IMG/VR virus record: IMGVR_UViG_3300020000_000022
Location: 1-49,143 of that record
DNA length: 49,143 nucleotides
Source: a virus
Direction: 5' to 3' (one strand)
Both the position numbers and the translations under genes were made by a program. The notes beneath the pieces were generated by a model. It was given only the letters and a program-made list of their open reading frames with translations, was not told the DNA's origin and searched no databases. Positions 16,717-23,777 of this stretch are shown piece after piece. How positions within the stretch are numbered: position 1 is the stretch's first letter; each line of letters begins with the position of its first letter.

Positions 16717-18304
16717 AGCTCTCTCCCTCTATCGGATTGAACATCCCGCCCATCGGGTAGTTCTCGTTGTCGGGTTCCAGGTCGGACGACTTGGACCGCT
16801 CCTCATACTCTCGGACGCGCTCGATATCTTGGCGCGTCTGCTCGGACATGTTGTCCCACCGGTCCTGCTCGCTCTTGGTGCGAACCGGCTGGTCTGGCTC
16901 TGGCATCTCCGGCCACGCCATCATCGCGTAGCGCACGCCGTCCGGGAGTTCGTCCTTGAACTTCCAGACCTCTTCCTTGTTCTTCTTCTGGCCGTCTGGT
17001 TTCGAGTTGTTCGCATACCGGTATGCGCGCATCTGCTCGATGGTGTTGGGCACCGTGTACCCAAAGTGCAGATTCTTCGTATACAACCACGACTGCACCC
17101 GCTGAATGCCAATCTCGTGCTTGTTCTCAGCGGGGATAACTCCGATACCCTTCAGCCCGAACTCCAGCCGCAGGTTTGCCTCGTTCTTGTTCGCCGCCCA
17201 CTTCACATTGGTGAAACGGTGCAGGCCGAACTTCAGAACGATAGGTCCGATGTGCTGACTAATCGCTTTCTGCCGTTCCAGGTATTCCCCGACCACTACG
17301 AGCCCGCGCGACGTCGCGACAATCATCACCGCGCCGAACGGATGGTCCGCTCCGGAGTCGAGCCCAACGATAACTGGCCGCGAGGGGTCGATGTTCGGCC
17401 ACTCCGGGATGAACTTCTTCATCTCATCCGCGGTCAGCACGCTCAACTCTTCGATGAGCGAGTAGTCGTAGACGAGCCCGGTCGCATTGCGCCGTTCCGC
17501 CTTGTACTCCTGGGCATAGAACGCCGGTTCCATCTTCCGCTTGGCTTGCTCGATGCTCGCCATCATGACCGGGTTCGACCGGAACAGCGGATTCTCTTCA
17601 GTCCACCAGCGCGTGGCCCAGTATCCCGGCTCCTTGTAGACCAGCGCTTGCTTCTCTATCTTGTCGTAGGTCCAATCGTACCCAAGCACGGTCGTGGACG
17701 CGATAATGATGCCGCCCGCTTTGATGAGCGTGGGTTCAAACACGTCGTACGCACGCTCTGGCGATTGCGCTGCCTCGTCCAGCCATCCACCACTGATACC
17801 GTGCGGTCCGCGCGCTCGCTCCGGGTCTTCCAGGGAGCGGAACGCAACCATGCTGCCATTCTTGAGGCGAAGTTCCATGTGCTCCTCGCTCCAACTCTCA
17901 ACCCAGTCAGGGTTAATCAGTTTGATGAGCGTCGGAAACGTGGAGTCATGGAGAATTTTGAACGTGGGTCCCATGGCCCACCAAATGGAATTGGGAATCA
18001 TCAGTTCTTGGCGAACTGCGTGCGCGCCTGCGAGCGTTTTGCCGCCGCCTCGACCGGCTAACAGGAGGAAACGATTAAACGCTCTCGGTGCATCGAGGTT
18101 CGACGTCGCAACAGTCCCGCACTTGGGACAGGTAAACACGCCGAAGTCGTCGTGCTCACCCATCACCTTGCACTTCAGGCACACCCGCTTCCTGAGTGCA
18201 GCAAAGAAACCGTCCTCCCCGTGAATGTACGGGTTGTACAGGTACGGTTCGTTGAGATTGTCGCCGCAACCCGCGGGCAGGCGTACCGTTTTCTTATACG
18301 CCAC
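16706..18304 (-). CDS. terL: Terminase large subunit
   Basis: This is a 532-residue packaging motor. The ATPase domain has Walker A GRGGGKT (about residue 88) followed by LAGAHAVRQEL, and Walker B/catalytic GGWLDEAAQSP. The nuclease domain begins at VIVGLDSGADHPFGAVMIVA, whose Asp is the expected metal ligand. The N-terminus holds a four-cysteine zinc ribbon (CLKC...CPKC, about residues 38-62), not a universal terminase feature. It starts with GTG overlapping the small-subunit stop (TAGTG). It cuts and pumps phage DNA into the prohead through the portal. Confidence 0.9.
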   Translation of the reverse strand: MAYKKTVRLPAGCGDNLNEPYLYNPYIHGEDGFFAALRKRVCLKCKVMGEHDDFGVFTCPKCGTVATSNLDAPRAFNRFLLLAGRGGGKTLAGAHAVRQELMIPNSIWWAMGPTFKILHDSTFPTLIKLINPDWVESWSEEHMELRLKNGSMVAFRSLEDPERARGPHGISGGWLDEAAQSPERAYDVFEPTLIKAGGIIIASTTVLGYDWTYDKIEKQALVYKEPGYWATRWWTEENPLFRSNPVMMASIEQAKRKMEPAFYAQEYKAERRNATGLVYDYSLIEELSVLTADEMKKFIPEWPNIDPSRPVIVGLDSGADHPFGAVMIVATSRGLVVVGEYLERQKAISQHIGPIVLKFGLHRFTNVKWAANKNEANLRLEFGLKGIGVIPAENKHEIGIQRVQSWLYTKNLHFGYTVPNTIEQMRAYRYANNSKPDGQKKNKEEVWKFKDELPDGVRYAMMAWPEMPEPDQPVRTKSEQDRWDNMSEQTRQDIERVREYEERSKSSDLEPDNENYPMGGMFNPIEGESYVD

Positions 18305-18957
18305 TACTCCCCCGTTTCTGCGTCAATGTAGGCAGGCGTTCCACCCGTGGTGTCGGCGCGAATGGTCTGCCGCGGTCCATCGGGCATCACAATCTGCACC
18401 GCGACCACCGTAGACCGCTGCTCCTTGACTTCCTGCTGGTCGAACTGTTTGAATAGCGTGCCGTCTGCAATCTTGAGCGCGACGGCCGTGCGCTCGCCCA
18501 TCCCGGTATTGAGAATGCGGTTGGAATCGAGCCCCTCTTCCAGATTGCGCACCACCTTGTGCATCACCTGGAACTGGAGCCGCTCCTTGGGGTCGTAGTC
18601 GATATCGAGCCAACCGTTCTTGGTCGCGCGATACACGTATGGGGAAATGCTGTTCTCGCTGATACCGAGCGCAGCGGCAATCTGCTTGTCGTCCTGGCCG
18701 GAGAGCCGCATCGCGATAATCTGCATCGCGACGGGTCGGACCTTACTATTGTCCGGCAGGTACCACGACCGGTCCGGGTGTCCTACCGGGGGACGCTCTG
18801 TCCACTTTACAGGAGCGAGGGATTCGGGAGCGGCTTGTGGCGTCTCAGCGACGGGTACCGGAGGGAGGGACGGTACCACGGTCTTGGTCGTGTATTTCGG
18901 CCCCATCGTTCTGGGCCGACCCCTCTTACCTGCCTTCTTCTTACGCGAAACAGCCAC
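18304..18957 (-). CDS. terS: Terminase small subunit
   Basis: This is a 217-residue protein with a GTG start at 18957. A very basic N-terminus (SRKKKAGKRGRPR) leads to a Pro-rich linker. A helix-turn-helix lies at about residues 84-112 (LSGQDDKQIAAALGISENSI), which should bind the packaging site. The helical C-terminal half would form the oligomerisation and large-subunit contact region. Position directly before the large subunit supports the call. It is read from a sigma-70-like promoter at 18976-19004. Confidence 0.75.
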   Translation of the reverse strand: MAVSRKKKAGKRGRPRTMGPKYTTKTVVPSLPPVPVAETPQAAPESLAPVKWTERPPVGHPDRSWYLPDNSKVRPVAMQIIAMRLSGQDDKQIAAALGISENSISPYVYRATKNGWLDIDYDPKERLQFQVMHKVVRNLEEGLDSNRILNTGMGERTAVALKIADGTLFKQFDQQEVKEQRSTVVAVQIVMPDGPRQTIRADTTGGTPAYIDAETGE

Positions 18958-18975
18958 AAACCACCCCCATCTCTA

Positions 18976-19004
18976 ATTATGGCACGGTCTTTGCTTTATG
19001 TCCA
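18976..19004 (-). promoter_or_regulatory. Sigma-70-like promoter for the packaging genes
   Basis: On the minus strand TGGACA and CATAAT are 17 bases apart, each five of six to consensus. The site reads toward the small terminase gene, whose GTG lies 19 bases below the -10. Confidence 0.65.
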
Positions 19005-19025
19005 CCCCGTGGTACACTTCTTGCT
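18980..19025 (+). promoter_or_regulatory. Two tandem sigma-54-like motifs (alternative reading of this promoter region)
   Basis: TGGCACGGTCTTTGCT (18980-18995) fits the sigma-54 -24/-12 consensus TGGCACR-N4-TTGCW at every fixed position. TGGTACACTTCTTGCT (19010-19025) fits with one mismatch. Both point toward the plus-strand operon. The same bases also serve the sigma-70 reading and the dyad half-site, so only experiment can decide. Confidence 0.4.
18991..19018 (+). promoter_or_regulatory. Sigma-70-like promoter for the endonuclease VII operon, with TGGTACACT half-site
   Basis: TTGCTT and TACACT are 16 bases apart on the plus strand, and TGG precedes the -10. The sequence TGGTACACTTCTTGC (19010-19024) is an exact 15-base copy of one at 13927-13941. 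The promoter overlaps the divergent terminase promoter, so both are likely controlled together. Confidence 0.55.
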
Positions 19026-19041
19026 TGTACAGTAAGTAGGT

Positions 19042-19398
19042 ATGGGAAATCCACAGAACCCTGACCTCTTACGGCTACAACGCAAACGGTACAAAACGAA
19101 ACGACGGGAGCGAGACCGAGACTGGTATCGCATTCACAGTCTGGGAGAACATATCCCGGATGCGTTTTCATGTGAAATTTGCGGAGACCCGGAGGTTGGA
19201 CGAAAACACGCGAAAGACCACGACCACACAACTGGCATCAAACGAGGCATGTTGTGCCACTCGTGCAACCCGGGATTAGGGTTGTTTCGAGACCGACCGG
19301 ATTTACTTCGCAAAGCCGCGGAGTACATCGACCGCTACCAACAACGAAACGATGACATCAGGGACCAAGCAGATGCCCAGCACCGCGGTAACTCGTAA
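19042..19398 (+). CDS. Recombination endonuclease VII-like HNH nuclease
   Basis: This is a 118-residue protein. C44-x2-C47, then the DHDH box at 59-62 followed by TGIKRGMLC, and C72-x2-C75 followed by NPGLG, are the zinc-binding and catalytic signature of the endonuclease VII family (T4 gp49), which resolves branched DNA before or during packaging. It is divergent from the terminase genes and shares their control region, which fits a role in clearing branches from concatemers. The N-terminal 35 residues are very basic and could bind DNA. The ribosome site is weak (AGTAAGTAGGT). Confidence 0.85.
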   Translation: MGNPQNPDLLRLQRKRYKTKRRERDRDWYRIHSLGEHIPDAFSCEICGDPEVGRKHAKDHDHTTGIKRGMLCHSCNPGLGLFRDRPDLLRKAAEYIDRYQQRNDDIRDQADAQHRGNS

Positions 19399-19627
19399 AC
19401 GTGTCGTCCTACATCACTCGTCCGGCCCGCTGAAAGGGCTCCATCAAATCATCGGGCTTCTGGAGGGTACCCAGGCTGCGGTTGCGAAAGACGCGCCCGT
19501 CTCGCTCACGTATGGACAGGGCAAACAGGCCAGCCACACGAAGACCGTACCGCGGTATATCGAATACCGCGAGTACGCGTTGAAGCGCGCGGGCCGTCTC
19601 AACGACTTTCATCCGGAGCAACGCTAA
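19373..19627 (+). CDS. Hypothetical basic protein
   Basis: This protein has about 84 residues if started at the ATG at 19373 (MPSTAVTRKRVVLHHSSGPL); an ATG at 19352 in the same frame is possible. It is basic, with a hydrophobic central segment (LHQIIGLLEGTQAAVAKDAP), and overlaps the endonuclease gene by 26 bases. No family recognised. Confidence 0.5.
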   Translation: MPSTAVTRKRVVLHHSSGPLKGLHQIIGLLEGTQAAVAKDAPVSLTYGQGKQASHTKTVPRYIEYREYALKRAGRLNDFHPEQR

Positions 19628-19782
19628 TGGCCTTCACGTGGTGGAAATGTCGCTTCTGTCTCGGATGGAACTGGACCAAGAACCGCGCCAAGTGTGTGCG
19701 CTGTCACAAGGAGAACGGTGACCTATGCCTAGGTACGATTTCGGTTGCGTCAACGGGCACGTCCGTAAAGATGTGTGGATGA
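19627..19782 (+). CDS. Zinc-ribbon microprotein
   Basis: This is a 51-residue protein beginning MAFTWWKCRFCLGWNWTKNR. The pairs C8-x2-C11 and C23-x2-C26 form a probable zinc ribbon with a Trp-rich first half. The start overlaps the preceding stop (TAATG), which supports translation, but its 3' third overlaps the next gene by 58 bases, so the true end or the use of both frames is uncertain. Confidence 0.5.
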   Translation: MAFTWWKCRFCLGWNWTKNRAKCVRCHKENGDLCLGTISVASTGTSVKMCG

Positions 19783-19922
19783 GTTCCTACCGGGATGCGC
19801 TCGGCACGACCAAACTGGACATCACGCCCTGCCTGGAGTGCGGGGAGCCGCTGGAGAAGCTCCCGTGCGCGCCGAACTTCTACATTGGCGGCTTCAACGC
19901 CAAGAACGGGTACAGCAAATGA
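19725..19922 (+). CDS. FmdB-like zinc-ribbon protein
   Basis: This is a 65-residue protein. The start MPRYDFGCVNGH, the later CLECG and the ending FNAKNGYSK follow the layout of the FmdB-type zinc-ribbon family (MPxYxFxC...CxxC...GF). These are small regulators or assembly factors whose targets are usually unknown. It overlaps the next gene by ATGA. Confidence 0.65.
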   Translation: MPRYDFGCVNGHVRKDVWMSSYRDALGTTKLDITPCLECGEPLEKLPCAPNFYIGGFNAKNGYSK

Positions 19923-20131
19923 GCTACGGCTACTGCCAAGAGTGCAGTCGGCGCCGCGTGATGAACACCCTGATTGACCAACAGCCCTGCTTCACGTGTG
20001 GGAGCGCGAACTTCGGGTGGAACCCAATGCCCCACATGCAGCAGCACTACAAGATAACCGAGTCGGACGAGAACTTCCTGCGCACCCAGGGCATCAAACC
20101 AGAGCCGCCCGAAAGGTGGAGCGATAAATGA
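19919..20131 (+). CDS. Small zinc-ribbon protein
   Basis: This is a 70-residue protein, MSYGYCQECSRRRVMNTLID and onward. C6-x2-C9 and C24-x2-C27 make a second consecutive zinc ribbon. The C-terminal half is rich in Pro, Glu and Gln. ATGA overlaps on both sides tie it into the operon. It may bind nucleic acid or a host protein. Confidence 0.6.
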   Translation: MSYGYCQECSRRRVMNTLIDQQPCFTCGSANFGWNPMPHMQQHYKITESDENFLRTQGIKPEPPERWSDK

Positions 20132-20418
20132 GCACTGAAACATTCCGCCAACTCATCGTGCATGCGGAAACGGACGCCATCATGGCAACGGTCCTCGCCA
20201 TGATTCGCCGGGGCTACATGACCCGCGAAGACGCATATGAGGAGGGCCTAAACACATACGCTCATCTCGTGCAGAGCTTACGCGCCCAGCTGCTTGATGC
20301 GGAGTCCCGACGTCCCCGCGTATACGTGTTAAAGGGAGACCCAGATGTACGCCTTACACCCCGGTTCCTTGCCGCCCGTGAGTCCCTTGGCGAAGGAGAG
20401 GACGGACGTCTCGGCTGA
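20128..20418 (+). CDS. Hypothetical helical protein
   Basis: This is a 96-residue protein, MSTETFRQLIVHAETDAIMA and onward. It is mostly helical and moderately acidic, with a Leu-rich middle segment (LVQSLRAQLLDAESRRPRVY). Its start overlaps the previous stop (ATGA) and its last 74 bases overlap the next gene. No family recognised. Confidence 0.55.
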   Translation: MSTETFRQLIVHAETDAIMATVLAMIRRGYMTREDAYEEGLNTYAHLVQSLRAQLLDAESRRPRVYVLKGDPDVRLTPRFLAARESLGEGEDGRLG

Positions 20419-20674
20419 GGACCTGATGGCCCTCTACAGCGTCTCCGCTGATGACTGCATCGTCTGGGACCCCACAGACGATTACGACTGGTTCGATTTC
20501 ACTCACCTGTATCCGTCGTACTACGACCGGTACACGCTTAACCCGGAAGGTATTCCGGAAAAGGACGTCCCCATTGGATTCACCGGTCTCACTTCGAACG
20601 CGCGCCCAAGTGCTGCGCACGCTGTGCCGACTCGCCGAAACGCAGCAAAATCTTCCCGTCCCCATCACCGTTGA
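20345..20674 (+). CDS. Hypothetical acidic protein
   Basis: This is a 109-residue protein started at 20345 behind a good ribosome site (AAAGGGAGACCCAG, then ATG). The middle is acidic and aromatic (DDCIVWDPTDDYDWFDFTHL). The last 30 residues are Ser/Arg/Pro-rich and look like out-of-frame reading of the next gene, so the useful part may end near 20590. Confidence 0.5.
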   Translation: MYALHPGSLPPVSPLAKERTDVSAEDLMALYSVSADDCIVWDPTDDYDWFDFTHLYPSYYDRYTLNPEGIPEKDVPIGFTGLTSNARPSAAHAVPTRRNAAKSSRPHHR

Positions 20675-20735
20675 GGAGCGCCTGGACTTGCGAGCCGCGT
20701 TCCGTATGCTCACACTGTGCAAGGAGAGAACGTAA
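20574..20735 (+). CDS. Small helical protein with a probable TTG start
   Basis: This is a 53-residue protein. No ATG fits; a TTG at 20574 behind AAAAGGA is the best start. The sequence LRTLCRLAETQQNLPVPITV followed by EERLDLRAAFRML is well-formed helix, unlike the overlapping frame, which supports it as the real coding frame here. It couples to the protease-like gene by TAATG. Confidence 0.45.
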   Translation: MDSPVSLRTRAQVLRTLCRLAETQQNLPVPITVEERLDLRAAFRMLTLCKERT

Positions 20736-21262
20736 TGGACCTGTTAGCGCGGACTCGGTTCTTCGTACTCGGCGCCGTTCTGGCCCTGCTCATCTCGATG
20801 GCGCCGTTCCGCCTGATGGGCCTGACCGCCGAGATGTTCATGCTGCGACCCGGCAACACCCACAACGCGGCTACCACGGCGCACTACTGGGATGTGCAGG
20901 ACTTGAGCACGAGGCTCAACCGGCTCGGATGGCGCATCATCTATGCCACGCCCATCACGATGGATGGGGACCGGGTGTACGGCATCACGGTATTTGATGA
21001 GCATGTCATCGCCATCGACTCCGGGTTGGCCTGGGATGCGCGGTACGCAGTCCTGGCCCACGAGGGCGGGCACACCCACCAACCGTTCTGGGTGGATAAG
21101 GCGCAGGGGGACTGCTACGCTGAAGCCGTGGCGACCCTCGTGGCTCAGGACGGCATCCGGGAGCATGCCCGCTATCTCGCGGATAACCGGTGGACGTGCC
21201 TGGGGGTCTTCCTCGCGGAGTGGCCGTCCATCTACAACACCGCGGCAACCTTGAGGGATTGA
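20735..21262 (+). CDS. Membrane-tethered HEGGH metallopeptidase-like protein
   Basis: This is a 175-residue protein started at 20735 behind AAGGAGAG. Residues about 8-28 form one transmembrane helix (FFVLGAVLALLISMAPF). The soluble part carries H109-E-G-G-H113, the HExxH zinc-protease signature, with E130 seventeen residues on as a candidate third ligand (gluzincin-like arrangement, as in ImmA/IrrE-type or peptidase families). The predicted topology places the active site outside the cytoplasm or just at the membrane. Substrate unknown; protease activity is inferred only from the motif. Confidence 0.6.
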   Translation: MDLLARTRFFVLGAVLALLISMAPFRLMGLTAEMFMLRPGNTHNAATTAHYWDVQDLSTRLNRLGWRIIYATPITMDGDRVYGITVFDEHVIAIDSGLAWDARYAVLAHEGGHTHQPFWVDKAQGDCYAEAVATLVAQDGIREHARYLADNRWTCLGVFLAEWPSIYNTAATLRD

Positions 21263-21263
21263 C

Positions 21264-21545
21264 ATGGACCCGATTGAGTTCCCGGAACAGAATACCGTGT
21301 GGAAGCCAAGCCAGCAAACGCATCGGCCCCTTCCGGCGTACGTCGATGTGATGCAGACGATTTCGCTGTGGCGCCTCTCGTGGCGCGAACGCCTGCAGGT
21401 CTTCTGGTCTGGGCGCCTCTGGCTACGGCAGTGCAACTACGGGGAGCCCTTACAGCCCCAGCTTATCCAAGTGGAGTCGCCATTCGTGCGGCCCCTGTTC
21501 CATAGCGGCGCAGCGCGAAGCGCAAGCCGCGTCCTTAACCATTGA
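21264..21545 (+). CDS. Conserved phage protein with WRLSWRERL motif
   Basis: This is a 93-residue protein. The stretch ISLWRLSWRERLQVFWSGRL followed by WLRQCNYGEPLQPQ is a pattern I have seen in small proteins of many unrelated phages, where its function is unknown. It begins right after the protease-like gene. The Trp/Arg-rich amphipathic core could lie on a membrane or bind nucleic acid. Confidence 0.6.
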   Translation: MDPIEFPEQNTVWKPSQQTHRPLPAYVDVMQTISLWRLSWRERLQVFWSGRLWLRQCNYGEPLQPQLIQVESPFVRPLFHSGAARSASRVLNH

Positions 21546-21554
21546 AAGGATAAC

Positions 21555-21743
21555 ATGCTAAACCTCGTATTGATTATCGCCGGATGCTCCCTGGCTACCC
21601 TGCTCATCGTGATGGCGCTCCAGTGGGCGTACAACCAGGGCGTCCGCGACACGGGGGAGCGCTGGTCCGAAGCGGTACGCCGCAAAGAGAGTGATGACTT
21701 CAGGGCAGGCTTTGAACGCGGCCGACAGGAGAAGTGTCATTGA
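21555..21743 (+). CDS. Small membrane protein, single N-terminal helix
   Basis: This is a 62-residue protein. Residues 2-24 (LNLVLIIAGCSLATLLIVMA) are a transmembrane helix, followed by a charged helix. The ribosome site AAGGATAAC lies before the ATG. The topology resembles an inner-membrane spanin or a small holin-like protein, but it lies far from the endolysin, so this is unproven. Confidence 0.55.
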   Translation: MLNLVLIIAGCSLATLLIVMALQWAYNQGVRDTGERWSEAVRRKESDDFRAGFERGRQEKCH

Positions 21744-21955
21744 GAGACCGTAAGAGTGACGCCCACATGAAGGTCAAGCCTGCCGGTCCTGGTCAGGTTC
21801 GACACCACAAGGACGAGGACAAGGAGAACAACGCGCCCGACAACATCGACGTCAAAGACAGAGGCGAGCACACGACCGACCATAACAAGAACCGGGGACT
21901 GAGCAAACTGCGGAAAGCGCTCACGATGGTGAAGCGCGGGGAGAAACTCTACTAA
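21740..21955 (+). CDS. Highly charged small protein
   Basis: This protein has about 71 residues. I prefer the TTG at 21740, which overlaps the preceding stop and has GGAGAA at good distance; a GTG at 21734 or ATG at 21767 are alternatives. It is dominated by Lys, Asp, Glu, His and Asn (HHKDEDKENNAPDNIDVKDR) and probably disordered, with a basic helix at the end. Confidence 0.5.
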   Translation: MRDRKSDAHMKVKPAGPGQVRHHKDEDKENNAPDNIDVKDRGEHTTDHNKNRGLSKLRKALTMVKRGEKLY

Positions 21956-22167
21956 TGGCAAAGAAGGTTGGCTACTACGAATACCGCGTCCTCAAGGTCC
22001 TGGGCGACCGGGACGATGCGATGAGTGAAGCGCTCATGGAGGGACTGGCCCTCGCGGACTCCCAGCCTATCCTGGGAGACAAGGCGGACCACTTCGAAGT
22101 GTACGCCGCCTCTTCGTTCTACGGCGGCATGCTCTACACCCTGCGCCGCTGGACCGTGAGCCGCTAA
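21955..22167 (+). CDS. Hypothetical small protein
   Basis: This is a 70-residue alpha/beta protein, MAKKVGYYEYRVLKVLGDRD and onward. Start and stop overlap both neighbours as TAATG, so it is firmly part of the operon. No domain recognised. Confidence 0.6.
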   Translation: MAKKVGYYEYRVLKVLGDRDDAMSEALMEGLALADSQPILGDKADHFEVYAASSFYGGMLYTLRRWTVSR

Positions 22168-22343
22168 TGGCGTGGCAACGATTTCTCAACTCTCTCGACT
22201 CGATGGGCGGGCATCTGTTCATGCTCGCAATGGGCGTGCTGCTCGGATGCGTACTCGCTCATTTCGGCATTGCGGACGGGCACACCGTCATCATCGGTAG
22301 CGGAGGCGCGCTCCTCGCCCTCCTCCGCTCCAAGTCCGCCTAG
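22167..22343 (+). CDS. Holin-like small membrane protein
   Basis: This is a 58-residue protein, MAWQRFLNSLDSMGGHLFML and onward. Two hydrophobic segments (about 17-34 and 40-52), separated by a short polar turn and followed by a basic tail (LLRSKSA), give a holin-like or channel-like topology. It is the last gene of the plus-strand cluster and overlaps the previous stop as TAATG. The endolysin lies elsewhere, next to another candidate holin. Confidence 0.6.
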   Translation: MAWQRFLNSLDSMGGHLFMLAMGVLLGCVLAHFGIADGHTVIIGSGGALLALLRSKSA

Positions 22344-22367
22344 CTAGTTACAACACCAACCAATACG

Positions 22368-22391
22368 GGAAGGGGTCATGGGACCCTTTCC
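22368..22391 (+). terminator. Hairpin ending the plus-strand accessory operon
   Basis: GGAAGGGGTC and GACCCTTTCC pair over ten positions with one wobble and a four-base loop, 24 bases after the last stop. No T-run follows, so it is a weak intrinsic or Rho-assisted terminator. Confidence 0.55.
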
Positions 22392-22532
22392 TGTTCGATA
22401 AAAAATCGCGCACCTACCCTTCGGCCCCAGGAAGCCACCGGCCTCCGAGGGGGTCCCCCCACCTATCATGTAGAGCGCTTTGCATTGCAGAGTGCTTTGG
22501 TAAATCACTTTATATCGCAAAGTAGAGCGCAA
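22392..22532. other. Intergenic region between convergent operons
   Basis: No gene is seen. The stretch is more AT-rich than its surroundings and holds the direct repeat GTAGAGCGC at 22470-22478 and 22522-22530, with partly complementary GCGCTTTGC and GCAAAG segments between. Two facing terminators flank it. The repeats could be a protein-binding site; nothing else is supported. Confidence 0.4.
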
Positions 22533-22559
22533 AAGAAAAGCCCTCGCGATGAGGGCCTT
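22533..22559 (-). terminator. Intrinsic terminator for the minus-strand accessory operon
   Basis: On the minus strand GCCCTC and GAGGGC arms with a five-base loop are followed by TTTTCTTTT, a classic intrinsic terminator, 21 bases past the last stop codon. Confidence 0.8.
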
Positions 22560-22579
22560 GTCTCTAGCAGTGCGAGTGC

Positions 22580-22789
22580 TTACAGGTCCAGGCTCGCGCG
22601 CAAGTCTTCGAACCGCTCAGCACTCAGGCGGAAGTACTCGACACTGGCATTCGTCGGCGCTAACCGCTCGCTATCATCCGCATGCTGCATGCACGTATCA
22701 CGTGCAATGCGCAATGCATCCAATATCAATCCAATATCCTCATCCTTCAGTGTGGGAATTGCTCGCGAGGTCGCTGTTTTGCGTGCCAT
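22580..22789 (-). CDS. Small helical protein, last gene of the accessory operon
   Basis: This is a 69-residue protein, started at the ATG at 22789 behind GGAAAG. It opens with a basic MARKTATSRAIPTLK followed by two amphipathic helices (DIGLILDALRIARDTCMQHA, then FRLSAERFEDLRASLDL). A six-base inverted repeat lies in its leader. It could be a small regulator. No family recognised. Confidence 0.6.
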   Translation of the reverse strand: MARKTATSRAIPTLKDEDIGLILDALRIARDTCMQHADDSERLAPTNASVEYFRLSAERFEDLRASLDL

Positions 22790-22802
22790 AGTGGTTCTTT
22801 CC

Positions 22803-22818
22803 ATAACCGAATGGTTAT
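22803..22818 (-). promoter_or_regulatory. Inverted repeat in leader of the last accessory gene
   Basis: ATAACC and GGTTAT are a perfect six-base inverted repeat with a four-base loop, 13 bases before the start codon. A TATAAC box just upstream could be a -10. It may be an operator or an RNA hairpin next to the ribosome site. Confidence 0.4.
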
Positions 22819-22859
22819 ATGTGTTGGTTTGTGGGTTAACTAGGTATGCGCTCAGAGGG

Positions 22860-23105
22860 TTACGCGGTGAATCCGCACGCATCCAGGAACGCGCGTTCAT
22901 TCAAGGCGTAACCGCAGTCAAGCGCTAGGATAATAAAGGCTTCTGCCGTTTGGACGGCGCGCAGTTCCCCGCCATCAATGAACGCGTCCAGGGCGGTAGT
23001 ATCTGTAATAGATTCCGGCGCCCAGTCGGGTAATTCATCGGTCCATTCGCCGCGCCGCATGGCGCATACGATGTTCACCATGGCTTGCACAGTTTGGGCA
23101 TTCAT
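22860..23105 (-). CDS. Hypothetical acidic helical protein
   Basis: This is an 81-residue protein, MNAQTVQAMVNIVCAMRRGE and onward, started at 23105 behind GGAG and overlapping the previous stop as ATGA. It is acidic with several short helices. No known domain. Confidence 0.6.
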   Translation of the reverse strand: MNAQTVQAMVNIVCAMRRGEWTDELPDWAPESITDTTALDAFIDGGELRAVQTAEAFIILALDCGYALNERAFLDACGFTA

Positions 23106-23365
23106 CGGCACCGCTCCAGGTTAGCCGCGTTGATACGGCGATAGCGTAGCGTCGGGTCAGCTGCAATCTCTTCGGCCGTATACATACCGTCATCGGGTCG
23201 GAATTCGTTGGTGAGCACAAACGCATACCGGTCACCCTTGCCAACGATATACGCTTGCACCGTCCACACGCTTTGCCCGTCCTCTCCGGCAATCTGGCCC
23301 GTATCGCGTAAGAATTGGCCAGTGAGGCGGACCTTATCGCCAACGTTAAAGACTTTGACAGCCAT
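23102..23365 (-). CDS. Small SH3-like protein
   Basis: This is an 87-residue protein, MAVKVFNVGDKVRLTGQFLR and onward. The pattern 'VGDKVRLTG...QSVWTVQAYIVG' resembles an SH3-like barrel as found in KOW or translation-associated domains, but it is short and I would not assign a function. It overlaps the next gene by four bases. Confidence 0.5.
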   Translation of the reverse strand: MAVKVFNVGDKVRLTGQFLRDTGQIAGEDGQSVWTVQAYIVGKGDRYAFVLTNEFRPDDGMYTAEEIAADPTLRYRRINAANLERCR

Positions 23366-23367
23366 CG

Positions 23368-23547
23368 TTAGTATCCAATCGTGGCAATGCGCCACGCGTT
23401 AAAGTCTGCTGTTGCTTCCGGGTATGCGCTCCAATCCGGTTCGAATCCTCCGGAATGCAACCAATACAAAAGCGCCTGACGGAGTTCGCGCAAGCGCGCC
23501 GAATCGGTGCACTCGCTCTGCTCTGCGAGGTTCGCGTTTGGGTCCAT
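23368..23547 (-). CDS. Small hypothetical protein
   Basis: This is a 59-residue protein, MDPNANLAEQSECTDSARLR and onward, containing a helix (LRELRQALLYWLHSGGFEPD) and an aromatic end. The start lies four bases after the preceding stop and its own stop two bases before the next ATG, so spacing supports it. Confidence 0.5.
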   Translation of the reverse strand: MDPNANLAEQSECTDSARLRELRQALLYWLHSGGFEPDWSAYPEATADFNAWRIATIGY

Positions 23548-23550
23548 GGG

Positions 23551-23772
23551 TTACCGCCTCTTCGTAACGGGATGCGGACCATGCGTGCGCAATCCTGGAC
23601 CCGGCGTAATCTCTTCGATATCTTCAATCTCCGCGCTACCATCCGCGATAGTGAACGCATCGCTACGCCAATCCATTTCGCTAACCGTCTCTTCTGCGTC
23701 GGCTACGCTAACCGCCTTCACATCCACATATGCGCGAGTGCTGTAGTAAACCGACACGCGATAAACAGGCAT
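23551..23772 (-). CDS. Small hypothetical protein
   Basis: This is a 73-residue protein, MPVYRVSVYYSTRAYVDVKA and onward. A beta-alpha-beta start leads to an acidic segment and a disordered Pro/Arg tail. The N-terminal pattern (YRVSV...VKAVSVADAEETV) resembles small phage proteins of unknown function. The start is TAATG within the preceding gene's last codons, giving a short overlap. Confidence 0.55.
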   Translation of the reverse strand: MPVYRVSVYYSTRAYVDVKAVSVADAEETVSEMDWRSDAFTIADGSAEIEDIEEITPGPGLRTHGPHPVTKRR

Positions 23773-23777
23773 TATCG

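Noticed and set aside
22478-22522. Plus-strand promoter between convergent operons (TTGCAG with TTTATA)
   Set aside because: It would transcribe into the 3' end of the minus-strand operon and is weak; AT-rich sequence between terminators explains it.
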